From positions 1 to 64,000 of IMG/VR virus record IMGVR_UViG_3300011116_000922: DNA of 64,000 nt; one strand, given 5' to 3'. The position numbers were made by a program, and so were the translations under genes. Below the pieces are notes generated by a model, which searched no databases, was not told the DNA's origin, and saw only the letters and a program-made list of their open reading frames with translations. This document shows, piece by piece, positions 34,708-41,849 of this stretch. Source of the DNA: a virus. Numbering within the stretch: position 1 is the first letter of the stretch; each line of letters starts with the position of its first letter.

Positions 34708-36393
34708 ATGGCTATCAACCTGTTTGGTTTTAGTATTGGCAAAAAGGACGGTCGGGAAGGGGCTTCTGCGGAGGAAATCCTCAAGAAGCCCGTTTCCTTT
34801 GTGGCACCTGATTACGATGACGGTGCTACCCCTATTGAGGTTGGTGGTTATTTCGGAGCCTATGTTGACTTTGACGGTTCTGTAAAGTCAGATATCGAAC
34901 TCATCTACAAGTACCGCGAAATGGCACTTCACCCCGAATGTGAAAGTGCCATCGCGGATATTTGCAATGAGAGCATCGTGTACAACGATACCCTTGATGC
35001 CGTAAAGATTGATGTGTCTGCGGTAAAGCAGACGAAAGCCATCAAGGACAAGATTGAAGACGAATTCCATGAAGTTCTGCAACTACTGGAATTTACTCGC
35101 CGTGGATACGAAGTGTTCCGCAAGTGGTATGTGGACAGCCGCATCTACTACCACATCATTATTGATGAAGCCAACAAGAAGAAGGGCATCTTGGAGTTGC
35201 GCCCTATTGATCCCACAAAGATCCGCAAGGTTCGCAAGATCAAGAAGAAGCCCGTCACCAACGCAAACACCGGAATGGGCAAGAGCGCAACTGCTCCCCT
35301 TGGCGTGAATCTTGTTTCCGAAATCGAAGAGTTCTACATCTACAGCGAACAGGATCAGGCTTCGTCCACGCTTACGCTTGACGGACTCAAGATCAGTCCT
35401 GATGCCATCTGCTTTGTCCACAGCGGTCTGTTTGATTCGCGGCGCAAGAAGATTCTTGGATATCTGCACAAAGCAATCAAAGCACTGAACCAGTTGCGAA
35501 TGATTGAAGACGCGGTAGTCATTTACCGTCTAGCCCGTGCGCCTGAACGCCGCATCTTCTATGTGGATGTGGGAAATCTGCCCAAGCAGAAGGCTGAAGA
35601 GTATGTGCGTGGACTCATGCAGCGGTATCGCAACAAACTCATGTACGATCCCGTTACAGGAGAGATGAGCGATCAGCGCAAGCACATGTCCATGCTTGAA
35701 GACTTTTGGATGCCTCGCCGTGAAGGCGGCAAGGGCACGGAAGTCAGCACCCTGCAAGGCGGTCAGAACCTTGGCGAAATGGAAGATGTCAACTACTTCC
35801 AAAAGAAACTGTATCAGTCGCTGAATGTGCCCGCATCACGATTGGAAGCAGCCACGGGGTTCAACCTTGGTCGCGCTTCAGAAATTAGCCGCGATGAAGT
35901 AAAGTTCTTCAAGTTCGTGGAACGCCTCCGCATGAAGTTCTCTGAAGTATTTTTGAATCTGCTAAAGGTTCAACTGGTACTCAAGGGAGTCATCAAGGAG
36001 AACGAGTGGAAGGACATTGAGCCGAAGATTGCCTTCAAGTTCAACATGGATTCCCACTTCAGCGAACTCAAGGAGAGTGAAGTGCTTAAGGATCGTCTAC
36101 AGAGTGCCCGTGATGCTGAAGACTTTGTTGGCAAATATTACTCCCGCGACTTTGTGCGCCGCCATATTTTGAAACAGACAGCGGAAGACATTGAAGAAAT
36201 TGACAATGCCATCAAGGCAGAAATGGCAGAAGGCAAGATCCTGCCGCCCGAAGGGCAGCAAGTCCCGGCTGAACAGATGGGTGCCCCTGCACCGGAGGGA
36301 GCAGCGGCTCCCGAAGACGGTACAGAATCACCTGCCTCCAGTGTAACCATCGGAGAAATCGTCCCGCCCGAAGAAGAAGGACTAAACGACTGA
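34708..36393 (+). CDS. 20: Portal vertex protein gp20
   Basis: The 561-residue product has the T4 portal signature: SDIELIYKYREMALHPECES, AIADICNESIVYND, RRKKILGYLHKAIKALNQL, EDAVVIYRLARAPERRIFYV and NVPASRLEAATGFNLGRASE. The dodecameric portal is the packaging channel and head-assembly initiator. A Pro/Ala/Glu-rich tail follows at about 510-560. AAAGGG precedes the start. T4 gp20 is 524 residues. Confidence 0.96.
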   Translation: MAINLFGFSIGKKDGREGASAEEILKKPVSFVAPDYDDGATPIEVGGYFGAYVDFDGSVKSDIELIYKYREMALHPECESAIADICNESIVYNDTLDAVKIDVSAVKQTKAIKDKIEDEFHEVLQLLEFTRRGYEVFRKWYVDSRIYYHIIIDEANKKKGILELRPIDPTKIRKVRKIKKKPVTNANTGMGKSATAPLGVNLVSEIEEFYIYSEQDQASSTLTLDGLKISPDAICFVHSGLFDSRRKKILGYLHKAIKALNQLRMIEDAVVIYRLARAPERRIFYVDVGNLPKQKAEEYVRGLMQRYRNKLMYDPVTGEMSDQRKHMSMLEDFWMPRREGGKGTEVSTLQGGQNLGEMEDVNYFQKKLYQSLNVPASRLEAATGFNLGRASEISRDEVKFFKFVERLRMKFSEVFLNLLKVQLVLKGVIKENEWKDIEPKIAFKFNMDSHFSELKESEVLKDRLQSARDAEDFVGKYYSRDFVRRHILKQTAEDIEEIDNAIKAEMAEGKILPPEGQQVPAEQMGAPAPEGAAAPEDGTESPASSVTIGEIVPPEEEGLND

Positions 36394-36430
36394 TTCTGCG
36401 GCAATATTCTCGGGAAATATAGGAATACTA

Positions 36431-36438
36431 AATAAATA
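36431..36438 (+). promoter_or_regulatory. Candidate late promoter (AATAAATA)
   Basis: AATAAATA lies 21 bases before the prohead core gene start at 36459, with AAGGAGA in between. It fits the NATAAATA form of late promoters reported for T4-like cyanophages. Confidence 0.45.
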
Positions 36439-36458
36439 AGGTCTGACAAGGAGAACCA

Positions 36459-36791
36459 ATGGACAACAACAAGAAGATTGTAAAAGCCCTGCTAGAGAAG
36501 AACTATGTGGACGCTAAGGAAAGCGTTTTCAAGTCCCTGTACGCCAAGGCTTCCCTCCTGATGGACGAAGAGCGCGTTCAGATTGCTTCTGCTCTGTTTG
36601 GAGAAGCCACGGGCGAAACCGAGGTTGAAGAAACCAACGAAGCCAAGACCGCTCCCGATACTGGCGTTCCCGCAGGTGCAAGCGAGGACAAGTTTACCGC
36701 TGCTCGGGCTACCATCAAGAAGGCAGGCTACAAGGCTAAACTGGGCAAGGGCGTTCCCGCAGGAGCCGTGAAAAAGGCTGGACAGTACTGA
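36459..36791 (+). CDS. Prohead core protein (gp67/gp68-like)
   Basis: The 110-residue protein lies between portal and prohead protease, the slot of T4 genes 67 and 68. The N-terminal half is helical (KKIVKALLEKNYVDAKESVF, then DEERVQIASALFG), the middle is acidic (ETEVEETNEAK), and the end is basic (KKAGYKAKLGKG). Small core proteins of this kind fill the prohead and are later degraded by gp21. Choosing between gp67 and gp68 is not possible from the sequence. The stop overlaps gp21 by one base. Confidence 0.75.
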   Translation: MDNNKKIVKALLEKNYVDAKESVFKSLYAKASLLMDEERVQIASALFGEATGETEVEETNEAKTAPDTGVPAGASEDKFTAARATIKKAGYKAKLGKGVPAGAVKKAGQY

Positions 36792-37432
36792 TGAAACTAA
36801 TCACCGAAACAGTTCAAGACATCAACATTCTGACCGAAACCAAAGACGGTCAGAAGCACTACTTCATTGAAGGCGTGTTCATGCAGGCTGAAGCGAAGAA
36901 TCGCAACGGTCGCGTGTACCCCATGCCTGTCATGGAGAAGGAACTGAAGCGGTACACCACCGAGTATGTAAAGAGCAACCGCGCTATGGGCGAACTTGGG
37001 CACCCCGAAGGCCCAACCGTGAACCTAGAGCGCGTTTCTCATATCATCAAGGATCTGCGCCTTGAAGGCAACGATGTCTACGGCAAAGCCAAGATTCTTG
37101 ACACCCCATACGGCAAGATTGTTCGCAATCTGATTGACGAGGGCGTGAAACTGGGCGTTTCTTCCCGTGGTATGGGAAGCCTGAAGGAACAGGATGGGGT
37201 CAATGTTGTGCAGGAAGACTTCATGCTTGCAGCAGTGGATGTGGTGGCTGATCCCTCCGCTCCCAATGCATTTGTGAACGGCATCATGGAAGGACGGGAA
37301 TGGATTTGGGACAACGGGGTTCTCAAGCCAGTGGTCATTGAGCAGTACAAGAAGACCATCGAAAACACCTCATCACGCAACCTAGAAGAACAAGCCATTC
37401 GGCTGTTCAAAGACTTCATCTCAAGACTCTGA
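36791..37432 (+). CDS. 21: Prohead maturation protease gp21
   Basis: The 213 residues match T4 gp21 (212). The catalytic region contains GELGHPEGPTVNLERVSHII (H71 and H84) and LGVSSRGMGS (around S124-S125), the His/Ser arrangement of herpes/T4-type head proteases. ADPSAPNAFVNGI follows. The enzyme sits inside the prohead, cuts scaffold and capsid after (L/I)-x-E, and then destroys itself. It is coupled to the core gene (TGATG). Confidence 0.95.
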   Translation: MKLITETVQDINILTETKDGQKHYFIEGVFMQAEAKNRNGRVYPMPVMEKELKRYTTEYVKSNRAMGELGHPEGPTVNLERVSHIIKDLRLEGNDVYGKAKILDTPYGKIVRNLIDEGVKLGVSSRGMGSLKEQDGVNVVQEDFMLAAVDVVADPSAPNAFVNGIMEGREWIWDNGVLKPVVIEQYKKTIENTSSRNLEEQAIRLFKDFISRL

Positions 37433-37436
37433 AGCG

Positions 37437-37444
37437 TCTAAATA
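37437..37444 (+). promoter_or_regulatory. Candidate late promoter (TCTAAATA)
   Basis: TCTAAATA begins a few bases after the gp21 stop and ends 23 bases before the gp22 ATG, followed by AAAGGAGAA. It is identical to the octamer before gp13. Confidence 0.42.
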
Positions 37445-37467
37445 TATTCTAAAGGAGAACTCCAGTC

Positions 37468-38682
37468 ATGGCTAACGAAAAGATCGAAGATGTCATCAAG
37501 AAAGTAATCCTCGGTGAGAACTTCCTCGCTGAGAACTCGGACACCGAAGAGGTGGAAGAGGTTGAAGAACTAGAGGAAGCAAAGAAGGACGCAGAGGAGT
37601 CGGAGGACGAAGAGTCCGAAGACGAAGGCGATGAATCTTCCGAAGACGAAGACGATGCCGAAGAGGAAGACAACAAGCCTGCTTTCCTCAAGGGCAAGTT
37701 TGGCAAGAAGGGCGTGAAGGAAGGCGCAGAAATCAACGCGCTCAGCATGACCGACCTCAAGGGCAAGAAGTACACCACAAAGGATGACGCTTACTCTGAT
37801 CCCAAACTGTACAAGACCGCTGACGGCAAGACTGCCAACATTGGCAATGCCGTTGATCTTGACCACAGCGGCAAGGCAATCAGCGATGACAAGTACAACC
37901 GCAACACCATCAAGCCCAAGGCAAGTGCTGCCAACGGCAAGGTGGAGAAGCCCAAGGCTTCCGTCAAGGAAAGCGTTGAAGCCCTGTTTGCAGGCAAGGA
38001 ACTCAGCGAAGAGTTTATGAGCGAAGCCGAGACTCTGTTTGAGGCTCATCTTGCTGTTCGCACCGAGGAGATCGAAGAAGAACTTCAGGGCAAGTATGCC
38101 ACTCTGCTAGAGGAACACACCCTAGCCGTGACCGAAGAAATGGTTGAGCGCATTGATGAATACCTCAACTATGTGGTCGAAGAGTGGATGCAGGAGAACC
38201 GCCTTGCTGTGAACAACGGTCTTCGCACCGAGATCACCGAAGGCTTCATTGAACGGCTCAAGGGCGTGTTTGCCGAGTCGTACATCGAAATCCCCGAAGA
38301 GAAACTTGATCTCTTTGAGTCTACCGTTGAGGACTTTGAAACCCTCAAGGGCGAACTGGACGAGCAGGTTTCCAAGAACATGGAGATCAACGAAGAGAAC
38401 GAACAACTCCGTTGCGAACTCCTGTTCCGCGAACTCGCAGAAGGTCTAACCGACACCGAGACTCAGAAACTGCGCAATCTCGCTGAGAGCGTGGAATTTG
38501 ATTCCGTGGAGCAGTTCGCAGAGAAACTTGCTGTTCTCCGCGAGAACATCGAAAACATCGGCACCGTTGCCGTTACCGAAACAACCAAGGAAGACTCCCT
38601 TGAAGAGTCCTACGAGGAAGGGTCTGATGCTTCACCACTCATGGAAGCGTACATCCGCTCCATGAGCAAGAGCAAGGACTGA
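37468..38682 (+). CDS. 22: Prohead core scaffold protein gp22
   Basis: The 404-residue protein lies between protease and major capsid protein, the gp22 position (T4 gp22 is 269). It is strongly acidic, with an early Glu/Asp run (about 30-70), an AGKELSEEFMSEAETLFEAH segment characteristic of gp22, and long helices such as VERIDEYLNYVVEEWMQENR. It forms the internal scaffold and is cleaved away after assembly. The extra N-terminal length is the acidic low-complexity part plus a KKYTTKDDAYSDPKL region. Confidence 0.93.
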   Translation: MANEKIEDVIKKVILGENFLAENSDTEEVEEVEELEEAKKDAEESEDEESEDEGDESSEDEDDAEEEDNKPAFLKGKFGKKGVKEGAEINALSMTDLKGKKYTTKDDAYSDPKLYKTADGKTANIGNAVDLDHSGKAISDDKYNRNTIKPKASAANGKVEKPKASVKESVEALFAGKELSEEFMSEAETLFEAHLAVRTEEIEEELQGKYATLLEEHTLAVTEEMVERIDEYLNYVVEEWMQENRLAVNNGLRTEITEGFIERLKGVFAESYIEIPEEKLDLFESTVEDFETLKGELDEQVSKNMEINEENEQLRCELLFRELAEGLTDTETQKLRNLAESVEFDSVEQFAEKLAVLRENIENIGTVAVTETTKEDSLEESYEEGSDASPLMEAYIRSMSKSKD

Positions 38683-38700
38683 ATTTACTTTCACACATTC

Positions 38701-38717
38701 CAGTCAAGCGTTGACTG
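38701..38717 (+). other. Perfect hairpin in the gp23 leader
   Basis: CAGTCAA-GCG-TTGACTG is a perfect 7-bp inverted repeat with a three-base loop, 26 bases upstream of the gp23 ATG. No T-run follows, so it is not a terminator. A 5' mRNA-stability or processing element for the most abundant late message is possible. Confidence 0.5.
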
Positions 38718-38742
38718 ATTAAACCTAAAGGAGATACTACAA

Positions 38743-40209
38743 ATGGCGATCAATAACGATCTACTCACCGAACAGGCTATCCGTAAGTGGAAGCCCGTTC
38801 TGGACCATAGCGATATGGCTCCAATCACAGACCCACACCGCCGCGCAATCACGGCTACCCTCTTGGAGAACCAAGAGCGCGCCATCAAGGAGCAGATGCT
38901 TGTTGAGGCTCCCGGAGCCGCCAACATCATCGGTGGCGGTGCATCCCCCACTGTTGGTAGCGAAGGCGGCATCAAGGGCTACGATCCAATTCTCATCCAG
39001 TTGGTTCGTCGCGCCATGCCCAACCTCATGGCTTACGACATCTGCGGCGTTCAGGCTATGTCGGCTCCGACAGGCTTGATCTTCGCAATGCGTAGCCGTT
39101 ACAGCAATCAGAGCGGCACCGAAGCCCTGTACAACGAACCACAGGCAACCTTCTCGGGTGCAGGTGCTACTGCCAGCCCCGGCGCACTCGGTACTGTTGC
39201 AGGTAGCACAGGCCCAACCGGAACGCTTGCTTTTGATGCTTCTAACGCAGGTGTTGATCCGTTCTTTGGCTACGCTGGTAGCAGAGATCCGGGATCGGCT
39301 AGCGGTCTAACCTCTGGCTCCGGTCTTGCTACTGCTTACGGCGAAGCCAACGCTCCTGCCGAAATGGCATTCAGCATTGAGCGCGTTGCTGTACAGGCTG
39401 CAACCCGTATGCTTGCTGCATCCTACTCGGTGGAACTGGCTCAAGACCTTAAGGCTGTTCACGGTCTTGACGCTGAAACCGAACTCGCCAACATTCTCAG
39501 CACGGAAATCCTTGCTGAAATCAACCGCGAAGTCGTTCGTACCGTTTACCGCACTGCTAAACTCGGAGCGCAGCAGACCGATCTGTACTACAAGACGGTC
39601 TACGGCGGTCTGACCACTCAGGCTAGCGGCACCAACTACGGTGGCGTGTACGATCTCATTCAGGACTCGGACGGTCGTTGGAGCGCGGAAAAGTTCCGTG
39701 GTCTGATGTTCCAGATTGAGCGCGAAGCCAACAAGATTGCCAAGGATACCCGTCGCGGCAAGGGCAACTTCATCATCTGCTCGGCAGATGTTGCCAGTGC
39801 CCTCGCAATGGGTGGCTTCCTGAACATCAGCCCCGCGCTGAATGTCAACCTTGATGTTGATGACACTGGCAACACCTTTGCCGGAACCCTCAACGGTAAG
39901 ATCAAGGTTTACATCGACCCGTATCAGGATGTCAGCAGCGGTACGAACACCAACTTTGTCTGCGTTGGATATAAGGGATCTAGCCCTTACGATGCAGGCG
40001 TGTTCTACTGCCCCTATGTCCCGCTACAGATGATGCGTGCAGTTGATACCACGACCTTCCAGCCCAAGATCGCGTTCAAGACGCGCTACGGCATGGTAGC
40101 GAACCCCTTCGCTGAAGGTGCTTCGCAGGGTCTTGGTCGCCTGACCGACCGCAGCAACCTCTATTACCGTATCTTCCGCGTGGACAACCTCCACGGCGTG
40201 GCTTCGTAA
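38743..40209 (+). CDS. 23: Major capsid protein gp23
   Basis: The 488-residue protein (T4 gp23 is 521) contains IKGYDPILIQLVRRAMPNLM, AYDICGVQAMSAPTGLIFAM, QDLKAVHGLDAETELANILS and RGKGNFIICSADVASAL, all gp23 signatures. Mature hexons build the capsid. A probable gp21 cleavage site is QMLVE|APGAAN after E55, matching (L/I)-x-E. CTAAAGGAG precedes the start, a hairpin lies in the leader, and a strong intrinsic terminator follows. Confidence 0.97.
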   Translation: MAINNDLLTEQAIRKWKPVLDHSDMAPITDPHRRAITATLLENQERAIKEQMLVEAPGAANIIGGGASPTVGSEGGIKGYDPILIQLVRRAMPNLMAYDICGVQAMSAPTGLIFAMRSRYSNQSGTEALYNEPQATFSGAGATASPGALGTVAGSTGPTGTLAFDASNAGVDPFFGYAGSRDPGSASGLTSGSGLATAYGEANAPAEMAFSIERVAVQAATRMLAASYSVELAQDLKAVHGLDAETELANILSTEILAEINREVVRTVYRTAKLGAQQTDLYYKTVYGGLTTQASGTNYGGVYDLIQDSDGRWSAEKFRGLMFQIEREANKIAKDTRRGKGNFIICSADVASALAMGGFLNISPALNVNLDVDDTGNTFAGTLNGKIKVYIDPYQDVSSGTNTNFVCVGYKGSSPYDAGVFYCPYVPLQMMRAVDTTTFQPKIAFKTRYGMVANPFAEGASQGLGRLTDRSNLYYRIFRVDNLHGVAS

Positions 40210-40233
40210 TAGAAAGCACTAACCTTACGGATC

Positions 40234-40266
40234 GGGGGAGAGGGAAACCTCTCCCCCTTTTCGTTT
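40234..40266 (+). terminator. Strong intrinsic terminator after gp23
   Basis: A perfect 10-bp stem (GGGGGAGAGG with CCTCTCCCCC) and a GAAA tetraloop occupy 40234-40257, followed by TTTTCGTTT. It lies 25 bases after the gp23 stop and ends the capsid transcript. Confidence 0.93.
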
Positions 40267-40270
40267 GGCG

Positions 40271-40278
40271 TATAAATA
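40271..40278 (+). promoter_or_regulatory. Perfect T4 late promoter TATAAATA
   Basis: An exact TATAAATA lies directly behind the gp23 terminator and 7 bases before the ATG of the tube-fold gene at 40286. With T4 geometry transcription would begin about at the start codon. Confidence 0.6.
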
Positions 40279-40285
40279 CTTACAC

Positions 40286-40813
40286 ATGTCTATTCCCTAC
40301 AACTTCACCGATATCGAACAGGGCATCCTAGACCGATACCCCCAGTACTTGAATCCGTTGCTGCCGACCTACTATCGGTTCAGCATTGCGCGGCTTCCCA
40401 AGGTATCGTTCTTCTGCCAAAGCGCATCACTGCCCACCATTACCATGAGTGAAGTGATAATGCCCACGCCCTTTGTTCAAATATCCCGTCCGTCCAAGAT
40501 GGAATTTGATGAATTGAGCATTAGTTTCGTGGTGGATGAGAACATGGGCAACTGGTTGGAAATATACAACTGGATGCGGTCGGTCACCAATGTGGAAAAC
40601 TATGACGAGTTCCGTCCCACGAACACCCATGTGTCCACCGCAAACCTGATTATTTTGAATTCCAAAAAGAACCCAAAGTTGAATGTCACCTTCAACGACA
40701 TCTATCCGCGAAGCCTGACATCCATCGACTTTAGTTCTTCCGTGATTGATCCCGAGCCGTTCGTAGCCACCTGCACTTTCAAATACCGCAGTTACGAAAT
40801 AGAAGTTCTTTAA
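40286..40813 (+). CDS. Tail-tube-fold protein (gp19/gp54 superfamily), second plus-strand copy
   Basis: I use ATG 40286 (175 residues); the earlier in-frame TTG at 40265 would place the late promoter inside the gene. The protein has TYYRFSIARLPKVSFFCQSA, LPTITMSEVIMPTPF, DELSISFVVDENMGNWLEIY and NWMRSVTNVENYDEF, then a closing ATCTFKYRSYEIEVL. This is the β-barrel strand order of T4-like tube proteins. No ribosome-binding site is visible. It may be a tube-initiator or tail-completion subunit; its exact T4 counterpart is uncertain. It is the last structural gene of the cluster. Confidence 0.75.
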   Translation: MSIPYNFTDIEQGILDRYPQYLNPLLPTYYRFSIARLPKVSFFCQSASLPTITMSEVIMPTPFVQISRPSKMEFDELSISFVVDENMGNWLEIYNWMRSVTNVENYDEFRPTNTHVSTANLIILNSKKNPKLNVTFNDIYPRSLTSIDFSSSVIDPEPFVATCTFKYRSYEIEVL

Positions 40814-40825
40814 GCGAACTTGCCC

Positions 40826-40853
40826 TTGACAACTTGCCGATGTAGTGTATACT
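40826..40853 (+). promoter_or_regulatory. Sigma70-like promoter before uvsY
   Basis: TTGACA (40826-40831), a 16-base spacer and TATACT (40848-40853) precede the uvsY ATG by 20 bases. The -35 is perfect and the -10 has one mismatch. It would open an early or middle transcript for uvsY, the deaminase, uvsW and the Sm-like gene. Confidence 0.75.
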
Positions 40854-40873
40854 CCTCCAACGGAGATTTTGCT

Positions 40874-41308
40874 ATGACCCTAGATGACATCCGCAAAGAA
40901 ATACAACGAGACATGGTATTGGACGAATCGGCTCTTGATATAGAGTCGCTGAAGATTCCCCAATTGCACGGCAAGTACCTGAACTATCTCATGGACGAAC
41001 GGCTTGCAATGCGGAAAGCCGAATTCGAATACAATGCCATGATGAAGACCAAGTGGGAATACTACACAGGCAAGATGCCCCAAGAAGAACTGACTGCGCG
41101 TGGATGGGAGCCGTTTCCTCTAAAGATTCTGCGAAACGATCTTGACTTGTACCTGAACTCCGATGAAGACCTGTCCCGACTATCGCAGAAGTTCCTCTTT
41201 CAAAAAGAAAAGGTGTCTCTGCTTGAGGAAGTCATCAAGGAACTAAACACCCGACATTGGAAGATTCGTAACGCAATTGAATGGAGGCGATTCACTAATG
41301 GTCAATGA
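40874..41308 (+). CDS. uvsY: Recombination mediator UvsY
   Basis: From ATG 40874 (GGAG upstream; longer in-frame starts would lie on the promoter) the product has 144 residues (T4 UvsY is 137). It begins MTLDDIRKEIQRDM and contains HGKYLNYLMDERLAMRKAE, KWEYYTGK and a C-terminal TRHWKIRNAIEWRRFTNGQ. UvsY loads the UvsX recombinase on gp32-coated single strands. It is followed by the deaminase with an 11-base overlap and then uvsW, so the recombination genes share an operon. Confidence 0.95.
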   Translation: MTLDDIRKEIQRDMVLDESALDIESLKIPQLHGKYLNYLMDERLAMRKAEFEYNAMMKTKWEYYTGKMPQEELTARGWEPFPLKILRNDLDLYLNSDEDLSRLSQKFLFQKEKVSLLEEVIKELNTRHWKIRNAIEWRRFTNGQ

Positions 41309-41849
41309 GTGGGATTCCCTAATGGAAGACGATCCTGAAAACGAGGATCGTGACGGCGTGTACCTGACCGATATTTGGAACATGGCATCGCAACACAGCG
41401 CGGATCTAAACACCCAAGTGGCATCGGCTATTGTGTCGTGGAGCGGAGGCATTATTCTTGCAGGATGGAACGAGGTTCCCCCACAACTGGCATCCAAGGG
41501 CTACCCCAAGTGCCACGAAACCAAGAATTTCTGCACCGAACACGCAGAACGCCGTGTGCTGTACAAGGCAGTGGAAAATCGAATAACTACTGATAGGCTG
41601 CAATTGTACACCACATGGGCAGCGTGTTCTGAATGTGCCCGAGCCATCATTCAGTTTGGAATCAAGCGGGTGGTTACTTTCCGCCGATTGGTATATCGCA
41701 CTTCACCCAGTTGGGAACAGTCCATCCGTGAAGGGCTGACCATGATGCGGGACGCAGGAATACAGGTAGTGGGGTGGAACGGTGAAATGCACACGCATCG
41801 CAGCATATGGTTCAACGGAGAACTACTGGACAAAACGGCAGTACGCTGA
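41298..41849 (+). CDS. dCMP/cytidine deaminase-like protein
   Basis: From ATG 41298 (GGAGG at 41283-41287) the product has 183 residues. The zinc/catalytic motif is FCTEHAERRVLYKA (H82, E84) and the second zinc motif is AACSEC (C110, C113), where most relatives have PC-x-x-C. IILAGWNEVPP precedes them as in dCMP deaminases. T4 Cd makes dUMP from dCMP for dTMP synthesis; the same role is likely but the substrate is not fixed by sequence. It lies between uvsY and uvsW, an unusual place for a nucleotide enzyme, and its stop is shared with the uvsW start. Confidence 0.85.
   Translation: MVNEWDSLMEDDPENEDRDGVYLTDIWNMASQHSADLNTQVASAIVSWSGGIILAGWNEVPPQLASKGYPKCHETKNFCTEHAERRVLYKAVENRITTDRLQLYTTWAACSECARAIIQFGIKRVVTFRRLVYRTSPSWEQSIREGLTMMRDAGIQVVGWNGEMHTHRSIWFNGELLDKTAVR

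Noticed and set aside
38711-38738. TTGACT...GATACT pair before gp23
   Set aside because: Transcription would begin inside the gp23 coding region, and TTGACT is one arm of the leader hairpin.
40265-40285. TTG at 40265 as start of the tube-fold gene
   Set aside because: The codons would overlap the late promoter TATAAATA and follow the terminator T-run immediately; ATG 40286 fits better.
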